A DNA stretch of 64,000 nucleotides from Synechococcus sp. C9 (GTDB lineage: Bacteria > Cyanobacteriota > Cyanobacteriia > Gloeomargaritales > Gloeomargaritaceae). The stretch lies in NCBI RefSeq assembly GCF_022984075.1, contig NZ_JALAAD010000001.1, positions 972,455 through 1,036,454 of the forward strand, given 5' to 3'. The position numbers were made by a program, and so were the translations under genes. How positions within the stretch are numbered: position 1 is the stretch's first letter; every line of letters starts with the position of its first letter. The notes under the pieces were generated by a model, which worked only from the letters and a program-made list of their open reading frames with translations, made no database searches and was not told where the DNA came from. Of this stretch, positions 35,514 through 45,010 are shown piece after piece.

Positions 35514-36956
35514 TCAAGATTTTTTGACATTTTCCATCTGGCGGACAATCGCTTGGGCGAACCCGGAGCAGGAGAGGGGCGGTTCCACCGGGGGTTCCAT
35601 GAGGCGGGCGAGGTCGTAGGTGACTTGGCGTTGGGCAATGGCGTTACCCAGGGCGGTTTGCACCAGGTCAGCCGCCTCCTGCCAGCCCAAAAATTCCAAC
35701 AGCATCACCCCCGACAGGATCAGGGAGCCTGGATTCACCCGGTCCTTGCCAGCGTGTTTGGGAGCCGTGCCGTGGGTCGCCTCAAAAATAGCGCAGGTAT
35801 CGCCGATATTGGCTCCGGGTCCCATCCCCAACCCGCCCACAATGGCGGCGGCGGCATCGGAAAGGTAATCCCCATTCAGGTTCATGGTAGCCAGAATCGA
35901 ATACTCCTGGGGACGGGTTTGGATTTGCTGAAAAATACTGTCGGCAATCCGGTCATTGACCATGACTTTAGTGCGCCATTGCCCCTGCCCGTGGGTGTCC
36001 CCAATCTGGGCGACAACCTGTTGGACTTCGGCAACAATCACCGCCTGTTTGGCGGGGGGCAAACTGTCGTAACCCGGTTCAATCAAGCGGGCATTTTCCT
36101 CTGGGGTAAGGTCGGGATTTTTTTCTAAGTTTTCTAAAATCCAAGACTCCCGCTCCGTCACGCATTCCTGGCGAAATTCATTTTGCACCAATTCATAACC
36201 CCAGTCCCGAAAGGCTCCTTCCGTGTATTTCATAATATTGCCCTTGTGAACCAACGTCACCAATTGTTTGGCTGGGGGCAGGCGCAAAGCGTGTTGAATC
36301 GCCCGGCGAATTAATCGTTGGGAACCGGTTTTACTAATCGGTTTAATGCCGATGCCGCTATCCAGAGGAATTTTTTTTCCCTGATGTTCCGGGGTATGGG
36401 GAATGAATTGTTCATTTAATAATTGAATCAGTTTTTGCGCCGGTTCCGTTTCCGCCCGCCATTCAATGCCTAGGTAAATATCCTCCGTATTTTCCCGATA
36501 AATAATCACATCCAATTGTTCCGGGTGACGGTGGGGCGAAGGGGTGCCAGGGTAATAGCGGCAGGGACGGATACAGGCGTACAGGTCAAAAATCTGGCGC
36601 AGAGCCACATTCAAGGAACGAATGCCCCCCCCGACCGGCGTGGTCAAAGGACCTTTGATGGCGACCCCATACTCCCGAATCGCCGTGAGGGTATCCTGGG
36701 GCAGGTACTGATATTCGCCATACACTTCACAGGCTTCATCCCCGGCATAGACCTTGAACCAATGGATTTTGCGGGCAGAACCGTAGCACAATTGCACCGC
36801 AGTGTCCAATACCAACTGGGTGGCAGGCCAAATATCCACCCCTGTGCCATCCCCCCGCAGGTAGGGAATGATTGGGTCATCGGGGACTTGGGGTATACCC
36901 CCGGCGGTGAAGGTGATCCGGGTGCCCTGGGTTGGGGGGCTAATTTTGGCGTACAT
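35514..36956 (-). CDS. icd: NADP-dependent isocitrate dehydrogenase
   Basis: The 480-residue enzyme oxidises isocitrate to 2-oxoglutarate, supplying the carbon skeleton for ammonium assimilation in cyanobacteria. Substrate-binding segments visible are GVAIKGPLTTPVGGGIRSLN with RQIFDLYACIRPCRYY, and IIYRENTEDIYLGIEW. Metal/cofactor sites are MNLNGDYLSDAAAAIVGGLG and TCAIFEATHGTAPKHAGKD. It is longer than E. coli Icd because of the cyanobacterial insertion around 265-305. The start ATG is 36954-36956. It is monocistronic, with a large repeat array upstream. Confidence 0.96.
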   Translation of the reverse strand: MYAKISPPTQGTRITFTAGGIPQVPDDPIIPYLRGDGTGVDIWPATQLVLDTAVQLCYGSARKIHWFKVYAGDEACEVYGEYQYLPQDTLTAIREYGVAIKGPLTTPVGGGIRSLNVALRQIFDLYACIRPCRYYPGTPSPHRHPEQLDVIIYRENTEDIYLGIEWRAETEPAQKLIQLLNEQFIPHTPEHQGKKIPLDSGIGIKPISKTGSQRLIRRAIQHALRLPPAKQLVTLVHKGNIMKYTEGAFRDWGYELVQNEFRQECVTERESWILENLEKNPDLTPEENARLIEPGYDSLPPAKQAVIVAEVQQVVAQIGDTHGQGQWRTKVMVNDRIADSIFQQIQTRPQEYSILATMNLNGDYLSDAAAAIVGGLGMGPGANIGDTCAIFEATHGTAPKHAGKDRVNPGSLILSGVMLLEFLGWQEAADLVQTALGNAIAQRQVTYDLARLMEPPVEPPLSCSGFAQAIVRQMENVKKS

Positions 36957-37027
36957 GGATGCTGGAACAATGGGTTGGTTGCCTATATTACCATGAAGAC
37001 ATCTCCGAGAATAATTGCTTTGGGAAC

Positions 37028-37718
37028 TATAGCAATCCTATTTACTTTAATTCAATTAGAAATTAGCAAATGGAAATTTCCCAGAACCAAATGCGGGGCG
37101 GTGCCCTGCGACGAGAAGTGAGGAGTAAGGAGTGAGAAACGAGAAGTGAGATTCCCAAGAACCAAATGCGGGAAGGTGCCCCTGCGACGAGAAGTGAGGA
37201 GTAAGGAGTGAGAAGCGAGAAGTGAGATTTCCTAGAACCAAATGCGGGGCGGTGCCCTGCGACCCATTTTTAGAAGTACCCTTAATTCAATTAGAAATTA
37301 ACGAATGGAAATTCCCAGAACCAATGATGGGGAAGGTGCCCCTGTGACGAGAAGTGAGGAGTAAGGAGTGAGAAGCGAGAAGTGAGATTTCCTAGAACCA
37401 AATGCGGGGCGATGCCCTGCGACCCATTTTTAGAAGTATAGTCATTCTGTTTTATAATGCGACACTTTTTAGGTATTGGCAATCGCTCTATTCCTTTCCG
37501 GGAGAGGGTTTGTAAGTAAAGGCGAATGTTGCAAATTTGTTTGAAATGACTATACCCTTAATTCAATTAGAAATTAACGAATGGAAATTCTCCAGAACCA
37601 ATGATGGGGAAGGTGCCCCTGCGACGAGAAGTGAGAAGTGAGGAGTGAGATTCCCTAGAACCAAATGCGGGGCGGTGCCCCTGCGACCTATATTCTAAAT
37701 TTATTTAGGATTGCTATA
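37028..37718. repeat. Composite repeat array bounded by family B ends
   Basis: About 690 bp between icd and carA begins TATAGCAATCCTA and ends TAGGATTGCTATA, the two ends of a single B element. Between them the core (AGAACCAAATGCGGGGCGGT) occurs at least eight times. It alternates with GACGAGAAGTGAGGAGTAAG and GAGTGAGAAGCGAGAAGTGA blocks, four copies in all. A larger unit beginning TTAATTCAATTAGAAATTAA is repeated. A family C element interrupts the array. It appears to have grown from one B element by tandem duplication. No gene is present in 36957-37755. Confidence 0.75.
37437..37554. mobile_element. Family C MITE with TA target-site duplication
   Basis: The 118-bp segment is bounded by TATAGTCATT and AATGACTATA, perfect inverted ends. 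The sequence AGAAG-TA-CCCTTAATTCAA occurs uninterrupted at 37272 and interrupted here as AGAAG-TA...TA-CCCTTAATTCAA. The insertion therefore duplicated TA, as IS630/Tc1/mariner-type elements do. There is no transposase inside. Reading GCAATCGCTCTATTCCTTTC and GGAGAGGGTTTGTAAGTAAA, internal parts match 8500-8616 and, inverted, 32418-32534. Confidence 0.8.
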
Positions 37719-37755
37719 TCTTTCTCACGCTTTAGAGTCATTATCTAACGCCAAT

Positions 37756-38904
37756 TTAACCCCGCCGTCTCTGCCGATACTGTTGCATCTGTTCCACAAA
37801 TTGGGCGAAAAAATAATCCGCATCGTGCGGCCCAGGGCTGGCTTCCGGGTGATATTGCACCGAAAAAATCGGCAATTCCTGATGACGCACCCCGGCTACT
37901 GTCTGGTCATTCAGATTCCAATCGGTAATCTGTAATTCCGGTGCCAGGGTATCTTTGTCCAGGGCAAAACCGTGATTTTGGCTACTGATGGCAACCTGGT
38001 TCCCTAAGCCCGCCGGGTGGTTCAACCCGTGATGTCCAAACTTGAGTTTGAAGGTCTGGCTTCCCATGGCCAACCCCAGGATTTGATGCCCCAGGCAAAT
38101 GCCGAATAGGGGTCGCCCAGTTTTCAGCAGGGCTTGGGTCGTGGCAATCCCCTCCCGGACGGCGGCGGGGTCCCCTGGACCATTGGATAAAAAAATACCA
38201 TCCGGGTCGTAGGCGAGAATCTCCGTAGCTGGGGTCGTCGCTGGCACCACCACCACCCGACAGCCGTAACTTGCCAGTCGTCGTAGTATATTGTGCTTAA
38301 TGCCAAAGTCAACAGCCACCACCAGCAAAGGTTCCGGCGGGGGGGACACCGGGGCAAATTCCCACATGGGCGCTGTGGGGGTACACCACTCGTAAACCCT
38401 AGAGGTACTCACCCGGGGCACCAGGTTTAACCCCTCCATGCTGGGAGCCTGCGCCACCACTTCCAAAAGTTCCTGGGGGTCGAGGATTTCCGTGGAAATT
38501 GCCCCATTCATCGCCCCTTGTTCTCGCAGACGACGGGTCAACAACCGGGTATCCACGCCACTGATCCCCACCACCCGCCACTGTTCCAGATAGTCCACCA
38601 GGGATGCCTGCGCCCGCCAACTGCTGGGTTGGGTACAGCCATGCCGGACGATCAGCCCCTGCACCTGCACCCGCTCCGATTCCACATCTTCGGCGTTCAC
38701 CCCCGTATTCCCCAACTCCGGGTAGGTAAACAGGACGATTTGTCCACAATAGCTGGGGTCGGTGAGAACCTCCTGATAGCCGGTCATCCCCGTATTAAAG
38801 ACCACTTCCCCGACGGTGGTGCCCTTCGCCCCATAGCGATACCCCCGCAGTGCCGTTCCATCCGCTAAAACCAACAGAGCCGGGGCAGTCGTCTGCAAAC
38901 CCAT
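37756..38904 (-). CDS. carA: Carbamoyl-phosphate synthase small subunit
   Basis: The 382-residue glutaminase subunit feeds ammonia to CarB for carbamoyl phosphate, used in arginine and pyrimidine synthesis. The N-terminal domain starts [20 protein letters not shown], with [19 protein letters not shown]. The class I glutaminase triad is C in [15 protein letters not shown], and H and E in [13 protein letters not shown]. The length is standard. carB is not in the window. pyrB lies 5 kb away on the other strand. Confidence 0.96.
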   Translation of the reverse strand: MGLQTTAPALLVLADGTALRGYRYGAKGTTVGEVVFNTGMTGYQEVLTDPSYCGQIVLFTYPELGNTGVNAEDVESERVQVQGLIVRHGCTQPSSWRAQASLVDYLEQWRVVGISGVDTRLLTRRLREQGAMNGAISTEILDPQELLEVVAQAPSMEGLNLVPRVSTSRVYEWCTPTAPMWEFAPVSPPPEPLLVVAVDFGIKHNILRRLASYGCRVVVVPATTPATEILAYDPDGIFLSNGPGDPAAVREGIATTQALLKTGRPLFGICLGHQILGLAMGSQTFKLKFGHHGLNHPAGLGNQVAISSQNHGFALDKDTLAPELQITDWNLNDQTVAGVRHQELPIFSVQYHPEASPGPHDADYFFAQFVEQMQQYRQRRRG

Positions 38905-39070
38905 GTTGACTTCTCAAGGTAATTTCAGGTGGATCATACCACCGGTCATCTGGTAAGGATAGTTACGGCGAAACATCAACCACCCCCGGACGTTCCTCGA
39001 ACCCATTGGCATTCCCTGAGATGGTTGCCTGTGACCATTTATTGTTACAGTTTATGTAGATTATGAGCAT

Positions 39071-39781
39071 TTGACTGTGATCAACCTGGCGGACACGCTG
39101 TATTTTTGGGAGCAATGGGCGAACCAATGGGTGACCCAGGAGTTGCAACACCTGACTCCGGTGAGTTTGGGGCTGGTGCTGGGAGCCGGGGTGGTGACGA
39201 GTTTGAACCCCTGTGTTTTGTCCCTTTTACCCGTGACCGTGGCTTGTTTGGGGGCGGAGCAGGGGGGTGGGTGGCGGCGAGCCAGTTGGTTTACCCTGGG
39301 GCTGGCCACCACGTTAACGGCGTTGGGGATGGGGGCGGCACTCCTGGGGCGGGTTTACGGGCAATGGGGGAGTGGTTTGTCCCTGTTGGTGGCGGGGGTG
39401 GCGATTTGGATGGGGTTGGTACTGCTGGAAGTCCTGCCCTTGCCGATGTGGGCGGTGCCGAGTGGGACGGGCTGGGGACAGGGCGGTTGGCGTTCCTACG
39501 GCTTGGGTCTGACCTTTGGACTGGGGGCTTCCCCCTGTAGTACGCCGGTTTTGGCGAGTTTACTGGCGTGGGTGGCGAGTACGGGCAATGTCCTGCTGGG
39601 GTTTGGGCTGTTGTTGGCTTATACCTTGGGTTACACGTTGCCCATCTGGGTGGCGGGTACCTTTACGGCAACGGTGCGGCAATGGCTCCGCCTCCGCCCG
39701 ATTTCCCGCTGGTTTCCCCTGATCAGTGGGGTAATTTTGCTGGTCTTTGGAGTTTATACACTGTTAGCACAAGTGATCTAA
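39071..39781 (+). CDS. ccdA: CcdA-like cytochrome c biogenesis protein
   Basis: The 236-residue, six-helix membrane protein of the DsbD-transmembrane family passes reducing equivalents from cytoplasmic thioredoxin to lumenal/periplasmic apocytochrome c. The two redox cysteines are in SLNPCVLSLLPVTVACLG and GLGASPCSTPVLASLLAW. The start is uncertain: TTG at 39071 or GTG at 39077, no ATG in frame nearby. No ccsA/ccsB lies beside it. Strong G-rich codon usage contrasts with the AT-rich spacer upstream. Confidence 0.85.
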   Translation: MTVINLADTLYFWEQWANQWVTQELQHLTPVSLGLVLGAGVVTSLNPCVLSLLPVTVACLGAEQGGGWRRASWFTLGLATTLTALGMGAALLGRVYGQWGSGLSLLVAGVAIWMGLVLLEVLPLPMWAVPSGTGWGQGGWRSYGLGLTFGLGASPCSTPVLASLLAWVASTGNVLLGFGLLLAYTLGYTLPIWVAGTFTATVRQWLRLRPISRWFPLISGVILLVFGVYTLLAQVI

Positions 39782-39940
39782 GCGCAAATCAAATGTGAAT
39801 GTCATTGTTACAGAACGTCAACAGGGCAACACCCGCTGAACGCACATTTTCCAGAACTTCCGCTGGGTAGCCCTATGTCCTCATGATCCAGCGTTTCACC
39901 TGCGAGTTACCATAGGAAAGCGATTCCAAGGGGAAAATCC

Positions 39941-41746
39941 GTGCGTAGTCATTGGTGTGGTCAGATTAGCTCAGCCGAGGTGGGGCAAGCGGTGCAACTA
40001 TGCGGCTGGGTCGAGTATTACCGGGATCATGGCGGGGTAATTTTCTTTGACCTGCGGGATTATACCGGGCGGGTGCAGATTGTCAGTGACCCGGAACGCA
40101 CGCCCGCATCCTACCCGGTGGCGCAACAATTGCGGTTGGAATCGGTGGTGCAGATTGCTGGTACGGTCAGCCAGCGACCAACGGGTTCGGAAAATCCCCG
40201 TTTACCCACCGGTGCCCTGGAAATCTATGCGACTGAATTGGTGGTTTTGAACCCCGTGACCCGTCCCTTGCCATTTTTGCCCTCCGGGGGCGATCCGGTG
40301 CGGGAAGAATTGCGTTTGAAATATCGTTACTTGACCATTCGTGGGGATAAATTGCAACAGAATCTCCGCCTACGGCATCAAGTGGTGCAATCCATTCGCC
40401 GTTATTTGGAAGACCGGCTGGGTTTTTTGGAAGTGGAAACCCCCATGCTCACCCGTTCTACCCCCGAAGGCGCGCGGGATTATCTGGTTCCCTCTCGTAT
40501 TTATCCAGGGCAGTGGTATGCGTTGCCCCAATCCCCCCAGCTATTTAAGCAACTTTTAATGGTCGGTGGTTGCGACCGTTACTATCAGATTGTTCGCTGT
40601 TTTCGGGATGAGGATTTACGGGCGGATCGGCAACCGGAATTTACCCAATTGGACGTGGAATTGAGTTTTACTTCCATCCCAGAAATGTTGCGAATTAACG
40701 AGGAATTGGTCTGCCATGTTTTTTATAAAATTAAGGGGATAGAATTAACCGCACCGTTTCCCCGTTTAACCTATCAGCAAGCGATGGAATGGTATGGCAC
40801 CGACCGCCCCGACACCCGGTTTGATTTGAAATTAGTCAATGTTTCCGATGTATTAGCAGACTCAGGATTTCGTGTCTTTCGGGAAGCAGTCCAAAATGGG
40901 GGTTTGGTGAAAATTTTACCCGTTCCCGGTGGCAATGAAAAAATTTCCAATGTGCGGATCAAACCTGGCGGTGATTTATTTAAGTTGGTCACGGAAGCGG
41001 GGGGCAAAGGTCTCGCCTATATTCGGGTGCGGGAGGGATTTGAACTCGATACGATTGGGGCAATTAAGGAGCATTTAACCGAGGCGCAAAAACAAGCCAT
41101 TTTAGAACGCACCCATGCCCAACCCGGCGATTTATTACTCTTTGGGGCGGGGCCTGCCCATTTGGTGAATAAATCCCTGGATCATTTGCGGCAGTACCTG
41201 GGAAGAGAATTAGATTTGATTGATCCCCAAGCGGTTTCCCTTTTGTGGGTAGTGGATTTTCCCCTCGTGGAATGGAACCCAGAACAACAACGTTACGAAG
41301 CATTGCACCATCCTTTTACTGCCCCGCACCCGGACGATCTAGGGCATTTGGAAACCGCTAGAGCCTTAGCCTACGATTTGGTGTGGAATGGCACGGAAAT
41401 TGGGGGCGGCAGTTTACGGAATTACCAACGTTCTACCCAGGAAAAAATCTTTAATTTGATTGGTTTATCCCCTGCTGAGTATGAAGAGAAATTTGGCTTT
41501 TTATTAGAAGCCCTGGAGTATGGCGCACCACCGCACGGGGGAATTGCCTATGGTTTGGATCGGTGGGTCATGCTGTTAGCCGGGGAAGATTCGATCCGAG
41601 AAGTGATGGCTTTTCCCAAGACCCAACAGGCACGGGATTTACTCACGGATGCGCCAGCGGCAGTTTTGCCAGAACAATTAAAAGAACTCCATGTGCGTAT
41701 GGCTTCGCCACGCAAGCTATCGGAATTGCCAAAACCTCATGAATAA
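39941..41746 (+). CDS. aspS: Aspartyl-tRNA synthetase
   Basis: The class II synthetase (601 residues) is of bacterial type. The GTG start gives [20 protein letters not shown], matching the family N-terminus. The OB anticodon-binding domain has [20 protein letters not shown]. Catalytic motifs follow: motif 2 [20 protein letters not shown] with FTQLDVE, the GAD insertion (about 285-420), and motif 3 [20 protein letters not shown]. It charges tRNA-Asp and in many cyanobacteria may also mischarge tRNA-Asn. The stop directly abuts the next ATG. Confidence 0.96.
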   Translation: MRSHWCGQISSAEVGQAVQLCGWVEYYRDHGGVIFFDLRDYTGRVQIVSDPERTPASYPVAQQLRLESVVQIAGTVSQRPTGSENPRLPTGALEIYATELVVLNPVTRPLPFLPSGGDPVREELRLKYRYLTIRGDKLQQNLRLRHQVVQSIRRYLEDRLGFLEVETPMLTRSTPEGARDYLVPSRIYPGQWYALPQSPQLFKQLLMVGGCDRYYQIVRCFRDEDLRADRQPEFTQLDVELSFTSIPEMLRINEELVCHVFYKIKGIELTAPFPRLTYQQAMEWYGTDRPDTRFDLKLVNVSDVLADSGFRVFREAVQNGGLVKILPVPGGNEKISNVRIKPGGDLFKLVTEAGGKGLAYIRVREGFELDTIGAIKEHLTEAQKQAILERTHAQPGDLLLFGAGPAHLVNKSLDHLRQYLGRELDLIDPQAVSLLWVVDFPLVEWNPEQQRYEALHHPFTAPHPDDLGHLETARALAYDLVWNGTEIGGGSLRNYQRSTQEKIFNLIGLSPAEYEEKFGFLLEALEYGAPPHGGIAYGLDRWVMLLAGEDSIREVMAFPKTQQARDLLTDAPAAVLPEQLKELHVRMASPRKLSELPKPHE

Positions 41747-42094
41747 ATGAATCCTTATCCCCCCGAATTTTTACAGGCGATTGACCAATTCAACCAGGGG
41801 GAATACTACGCCTGCCATGACACCCTGGAAGCCCTGTGGATGGAAGCGCTGGAGCCGGAACGCACGCTTTATCAGGGGTTATTGCAAATGGCGGTGGCGG
41901 GTTATCACCTGGGCAATGGCAATCAGCGGGGTGCCATTTTACTGCTGGGGGAGGGGTTGAGCCGTCTGCGCCGTTGTCAGGAATTGCCGCCTGGGTGGGA
42001 TTTTGAGAGATTAATTCAGCAAGGGCAAAGTCTATTGGCTCATCTACAAGCGCAACATTCCTGCGAATTTAACCTACGTTTGTTGCCCCTATAA
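41747..42094 (+). CDS. DUF309 domain protein
   Basis: The 115-residue helical protein has the family signature YYACHDTLEALWMEALEPER and LYQGLLQMAVAGYHLGNGN. The conserved His-Asp...Glu...Trp resembles a metal or ligand site, but no activity is established for DUF309. Its ATG follows the aspS stop with no intervening base, so it is translationally coupled with aspS. tRNA-Leu lies 12 nt downstream on the same strand. Confidence 0.8.
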   Translation: MNPYPPEFLQAIDQFNQGEYYACHDTLEALWMEALEPERTLYQGLLQMAVAGYHLGNGNQRGAILLLGEGLSRLRRCQELPPGWDFERLIQQGQSLLAHLQAQHSCEFNLRLLPL

Positions 42095-42106
42095 TAAAAG
42101 ATGCCT

Positions 42107-42186
<80 letters not shown>

Positions 42187-42199
42187 TGATCACATGGGG

Positions 42200-43024
42200 T
42201 TAAGGTGGCGGGAGCAATTCTTCAGCGCGGACAAATTCTTTGAGTGCCTGAATATCGGGATCAAACCGCCAATAGTCTTCAACTTCTTGACGATTGCCGC
42301 TGGATTTTAGCCGATAACTTTTATCCCCAATGCCGGTAGTGTTGAGGACAACCGTATAAAACGTGTCATTGTCACTGTCCGTTTCTTCTTTCAACTGTAG
42401 GGAAACTTGGTCTAAAAAAAGGGATTGCTTGAGGACAGTAAGTATAAAATATTTAATCAATAGAAGATTGTTATCGGTTTTACTCAAAATAATTCGTTCT
42501 CGATAGGGGGTACCAAGAAAAAACATGAGATTAAAAAAGTTCACTACAATAAAAAATATCGCTCCTAAAATATTACGATAATTATTCAAGTTAAGTTGAT
42601 AGGTGGTTCTTTCGGATTTGAGGAATGTTTCCAAGGAATTTTTGACCTGGTTTGTATAATCAGAACTCCGCTCCCAATCCGTGACCCGCACTGTTTTAGA
42701 ATTGTTGAGCACCAAACCTACTTGATAAATGGGATACTGACTGGCATCACTATAACCAATTGCTTCAGCTACAAACGCTCGCTGGACACCGCTCACTTTC
42801 TGGATTTGCCGGAATGCCCCCCAAAATAGACTGTCTGTAATTTGGCAATTAGTCAGGGTGGGTTCAATCTTTTCACAGCGAATGGAGCGGGTTTGGGCAA
42901 TAATCCCCCCGCCTATCCAAAGCCATAAAAGACTAAAAAAAATAAATACAATCCATTGCCACAGCAAACCCAGAGAAAGCGTCTCCGCCACCAACCGCTC
43001 GCCATCGTAATGGATAATCTTCAT
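42200..43024 (-). CDS. Hypothetical membrane protein, AT-rich
   Basis: In this 274-residue protein, two hydrophobic helices are visible at about 18-45 (LLWQWIVFIFFSLLWLWIGG) and 150-172 (NILGAIFFIVVNFFNLMFFL). Between them is a soluble region with one Cys pair (RCEKIEPTLTNC). No family is recognised. The Asn/Lys/Ile-rich coding DNA is clearly AT-richer than aspS or pyrB. It ends 13 nt from the 3' end of tRNA-Leu, a common insertion position for foreign DNA, though no integrase or att repeat is seen beside it. Confidence 0.6.
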   Translation of the reverse strand: MKIIHYDGERLVAETLSLGLLWQWIVFIFFSLLWLWIGGGIIAQTRSIRCEKIEPTLTNCQITDSLFWGAFRQIQKVSGVQRAFVAEAIGYSDASQYPIYQVGLVLNNSKTVRVTDWERSSDYTNQVKNSLETFLKSERTTYQLNLNNYRNILGAIFFIVVNFFNLMFFLGTPYRERIILSKTDNNLLLIKYFILTVLKQSLFLDQVSLQLKEETDSDNDTFYTVVLNTTGIGDKSYRLKSSGNRQEVEDYWRFDPDIQALKEFVRAEELLPPP

Positions 43025-43123
43025 ATTTTTTTACTCCATCATACCACCGCCAATAATACCCTAGATTTTAACCGAATTTTTGGGCATGGTAATTGTAGCG
43101 CACCCCTATAGTACTCCATATTA

Positions 43124-43250
43124 AGGGCATCTCTAAAAATAGGTCGTACCCCGTCTCTGGTTCTCGATAGCCTGCGTGGTGTAGCCATTAATATAGGCAT
43201 TTCAGGGAGATAATCTTGCAGTAGTGCTAATAAATAATATAGAGGTACCC
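43124..43250. repeat. Family A MITE-like element
   Basis: It starts AGGGCATCTCTAAAAATAGG and ends AATATAGAGGTACCC. The core is degraded (GGTCGTACCCCGTCTCTGGT). TTAA flanks both sides (ATATTAA / TTAAATT), which could be the target duplication. Confidence 0.7.
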
Positions 43251-43296
43251 TTAAATTGATTTTTGTACTTGGCGTTATGAATTAGTTAAAGATGCC

Positions 43297-43587
43297 CTAT
43301 GTTCCTTGGGCAACTGCATTCATTGCTAACCAATTTGCCAGATACTGACGGCATTGTTGCGCCGATAAACGGGGGGACAAACGGGGCAAGGGAATTTCCT
43401 GCTCTCCCCGCACCAGGGTCAGCACGGGAATTTCGTACTGATATTTCTGCCACCATTGGGCATCGGTGGTGATGTCCCGCTCCGTTAGGGTGAAGCATCC
43501 CGGCGCAATCTCGGTTAATTTTTCCCGTAGTCCCGCACACAGGTGACAACCGGGTTTACCATAAAGCACGAGGTGGGGCAGGGTCAT
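43297..43587 (-). CDS. Glutaredoxin-family protein
   Basis: The 96-residue thioredoxin-fold protein has the redox motif CHLC in LVLYGKPGCHLCAGLREKL near residue 14 and the cis-Pro in YEIPVLTLVRGEQEI. These short proteins belong to the DUF836/glutaredoxin-like group. The ATG at 43587 was chosen. It diverges from the DUF1823 gene with only 10 bp between start codons. The role in thiol redox control is inferred. Confidence 0.82.
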   Translation of the reverse strand: MTLPHLVLYGKPGCHLCAGLREKLTEIAPGCFTLTERDITTDAQWWQKYQYEIPVLTLVRGEQEIPLPRLSPRLSAQQCRQYLANWLAMNAVAQGT

Positions 43588-43597
43588 GATGTTGCCA

Positions 43598-43963
43598 ATG
43601 GGTAATACAACCAAATTAACCGATGCGCTTTTGTGGGAGATTCTCCAGGAACGGCTCCCGGCGGATGAGGTGAATCAATTGGTCTGGGAGTATTTGGGGT
43701 ACGAGTATGACCCCAGCCAGCAGACTTGGCGCACGGAGCGGGTGGCTTCCCCCTGGCGGGAGCGATTTCCCACCCCCCCTGATTTTATCCGGGATCGCTC
43801 GGCGATTGTCCAACTCACCCGCAGTATTCCCCCGGCGGCGAAACAATTACTCAAACAAGAATTAGGGTTCCCCGGCTACCAGGTGTCGGAACTCACCCCG
43901 GAGCGCACCCGCCGTGCCACGATTGTGAATTGGTTGTTGGGGATTCGCCGCACACACCCATGA
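43598..43963 (+). CDS. DUF1823 family protein
   Basis: The 121-residue soluble protein starts [20 protein letters not shown] and includes [20 protein letters not shown] and [20 protein letters not shown]. This family is conserved in cyanobacteria and plastid-bearing eukaryotes without known function. Upstream ATGs at 43586 and nearby overlap the start of the divergent glutaredoxin gene and are less likely. The TGA stop overlaps the pyrB ATG (ATGA), so the two are co-translated. Confidence 0.8.
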   Translation: MGNTTKLTDALLWEILQERLPADEVNQLVWEYLGYEYDPSQQTWRTERVASPWRERFPTPPDFIRDRSAIVQLTRSIPPAAKQLLKQELGFPGYQVSELTPERTRRATIVNWLLGIRRTHP

Positions 43964-44940
43964 CCAGCCCCCAATGGCAACGACGGCATTTACTCTCCCT
44001 ACAGGATTTGGCACCTTGGGAGTATGAAATTATCCTGCAAACCACTGCCAGTTTTGTGGAGGTGCTGAGCCGCCCCACGCCCAAGGTTCCCACTTTGCAA
44101 GGACGGGTGGTTGCCCTGCTGTTTTTTGAATCTTCGACCCGCACCCGCAACAGCTTTGAACTCGCCGCCAAACGCCTCTCCGCCGATACCCTGAACTTTT
44201 CCCCCGGCACCTCCGCCCTGAATAAGGGGGAAACCATTTTGGATACCGCCAAAACCCTGCTGGCGATGAATACCAATCTGATGGTCATCCGCCACCAGTA
44301 CAGCGGTGTGCCCCACCAAATCGCCCAGGAGTGTGACCGCCTGGGTACGGGGGTGGGGGTGATCAACGCCGGGGATGGGCAACATGAACATCCGACCCAA
44401 GCCCTGCTGGATTTATTTACTTTGTGCAGTCAAAATCATGCAAAACCACCCAGTTTAGCCAGTTTGCGGGGGTGCAAAATTGCCATTGTTGGGGATATTC
44501 GCCACTCCCGGGTCGCCCGTTCTAATATCTACAGCCTGCGTGCCGCTGGCGCAGAGGTGCATCTGGCGGGACCCCCCACTTTGGTTACTAAGGAATGGCA
44601 AGCCCTGGGCGTACAGGTGCATTGGGACTTGGCTCCCGCTTTACAATCGGCTCATTTTGTCATGGCATTGCGCTTACAAACGGAACGGATGGAGCAACAT
44701 TTTTTGCCCAGCCTGCGGGAGTACCACCGGGAATATGGCTTGACCCGGGAACGGCTCTCTTTGTGCCAACCGGGGGTGAAAATTCTCCATCCTGGTCCGG
44801 CGAATCGGGGGGTGGAACTGACTTCCGATGTCATGGATGACCCGGAGTTGAGCCTGGTGTCCCAACAGGTGAGCAATGGGGTGGCGGTACGCATGGCGGT
44901 TTTGTATCTCCTGAGTCGGGCGAAACTGACTGGTTCGTAG
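43960..44940 (+). CDS. pyrB: Aspartate carbamoyltransferase catalytic subunit
   Basis: The 326-residue enzyme condenses carbamoyl phosphate and aspartate, the committed step of pyrimidine synthesis. The carbamoyl-phosphate loop is [19 protein letters not shown] near residue 52. Other landmarks are [20 protein letters not shown] and [20 protein letters not shown]. The ATG at 43960 overlaps the DUF1823 stop by 4 nt. No pyrI regulatory subunit is adjacent, typical of cyanobacteria. carA is nearby on the opposite strand. Confidence 0.96.
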   Translation: MTSPQWQRRHLLSLQDLAPWEYEIILQTTASFVEVLSRPTPKVPTLQGRVVALLFFESSTRTRNSFELAAKRLSADTLNFSPGTSALNKGETILDTAKTLLAMNTNLMVIRHQYSGVPHQIAQECDRLGTGVGVINAGDGQHEHPTQALLDLFTLCSQNHAKPPSLASLRGCKIAIVGDIRHSRVARSNIYSLRAAGAEVHLAGPPTLVTKEWQALGVQVHWDLAPALQSAHFVMALRLQTERMEQHFLPSLREYHREYGLTRERLSLCQPGVKILHPGPANRGVELTSDVMDDPELSLVSQQVSNGVAVRMAVLYLLSRAKLTGS

Positions 44941-45010
44941 TAGGAAGGGCGGGGCTATCCTGGGTTATACATTTGCGATACAATGCCCCGTAAATGTTGG
45001 CGGTGGCGTG

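Noticed and set aside
37057-37482. Short minus-strand frames (about 60 codons) in the icd-carA spacer
   Set aside because: They translate tandem repeat blocks and are nearly identical to each other because the DNA is duplicated.
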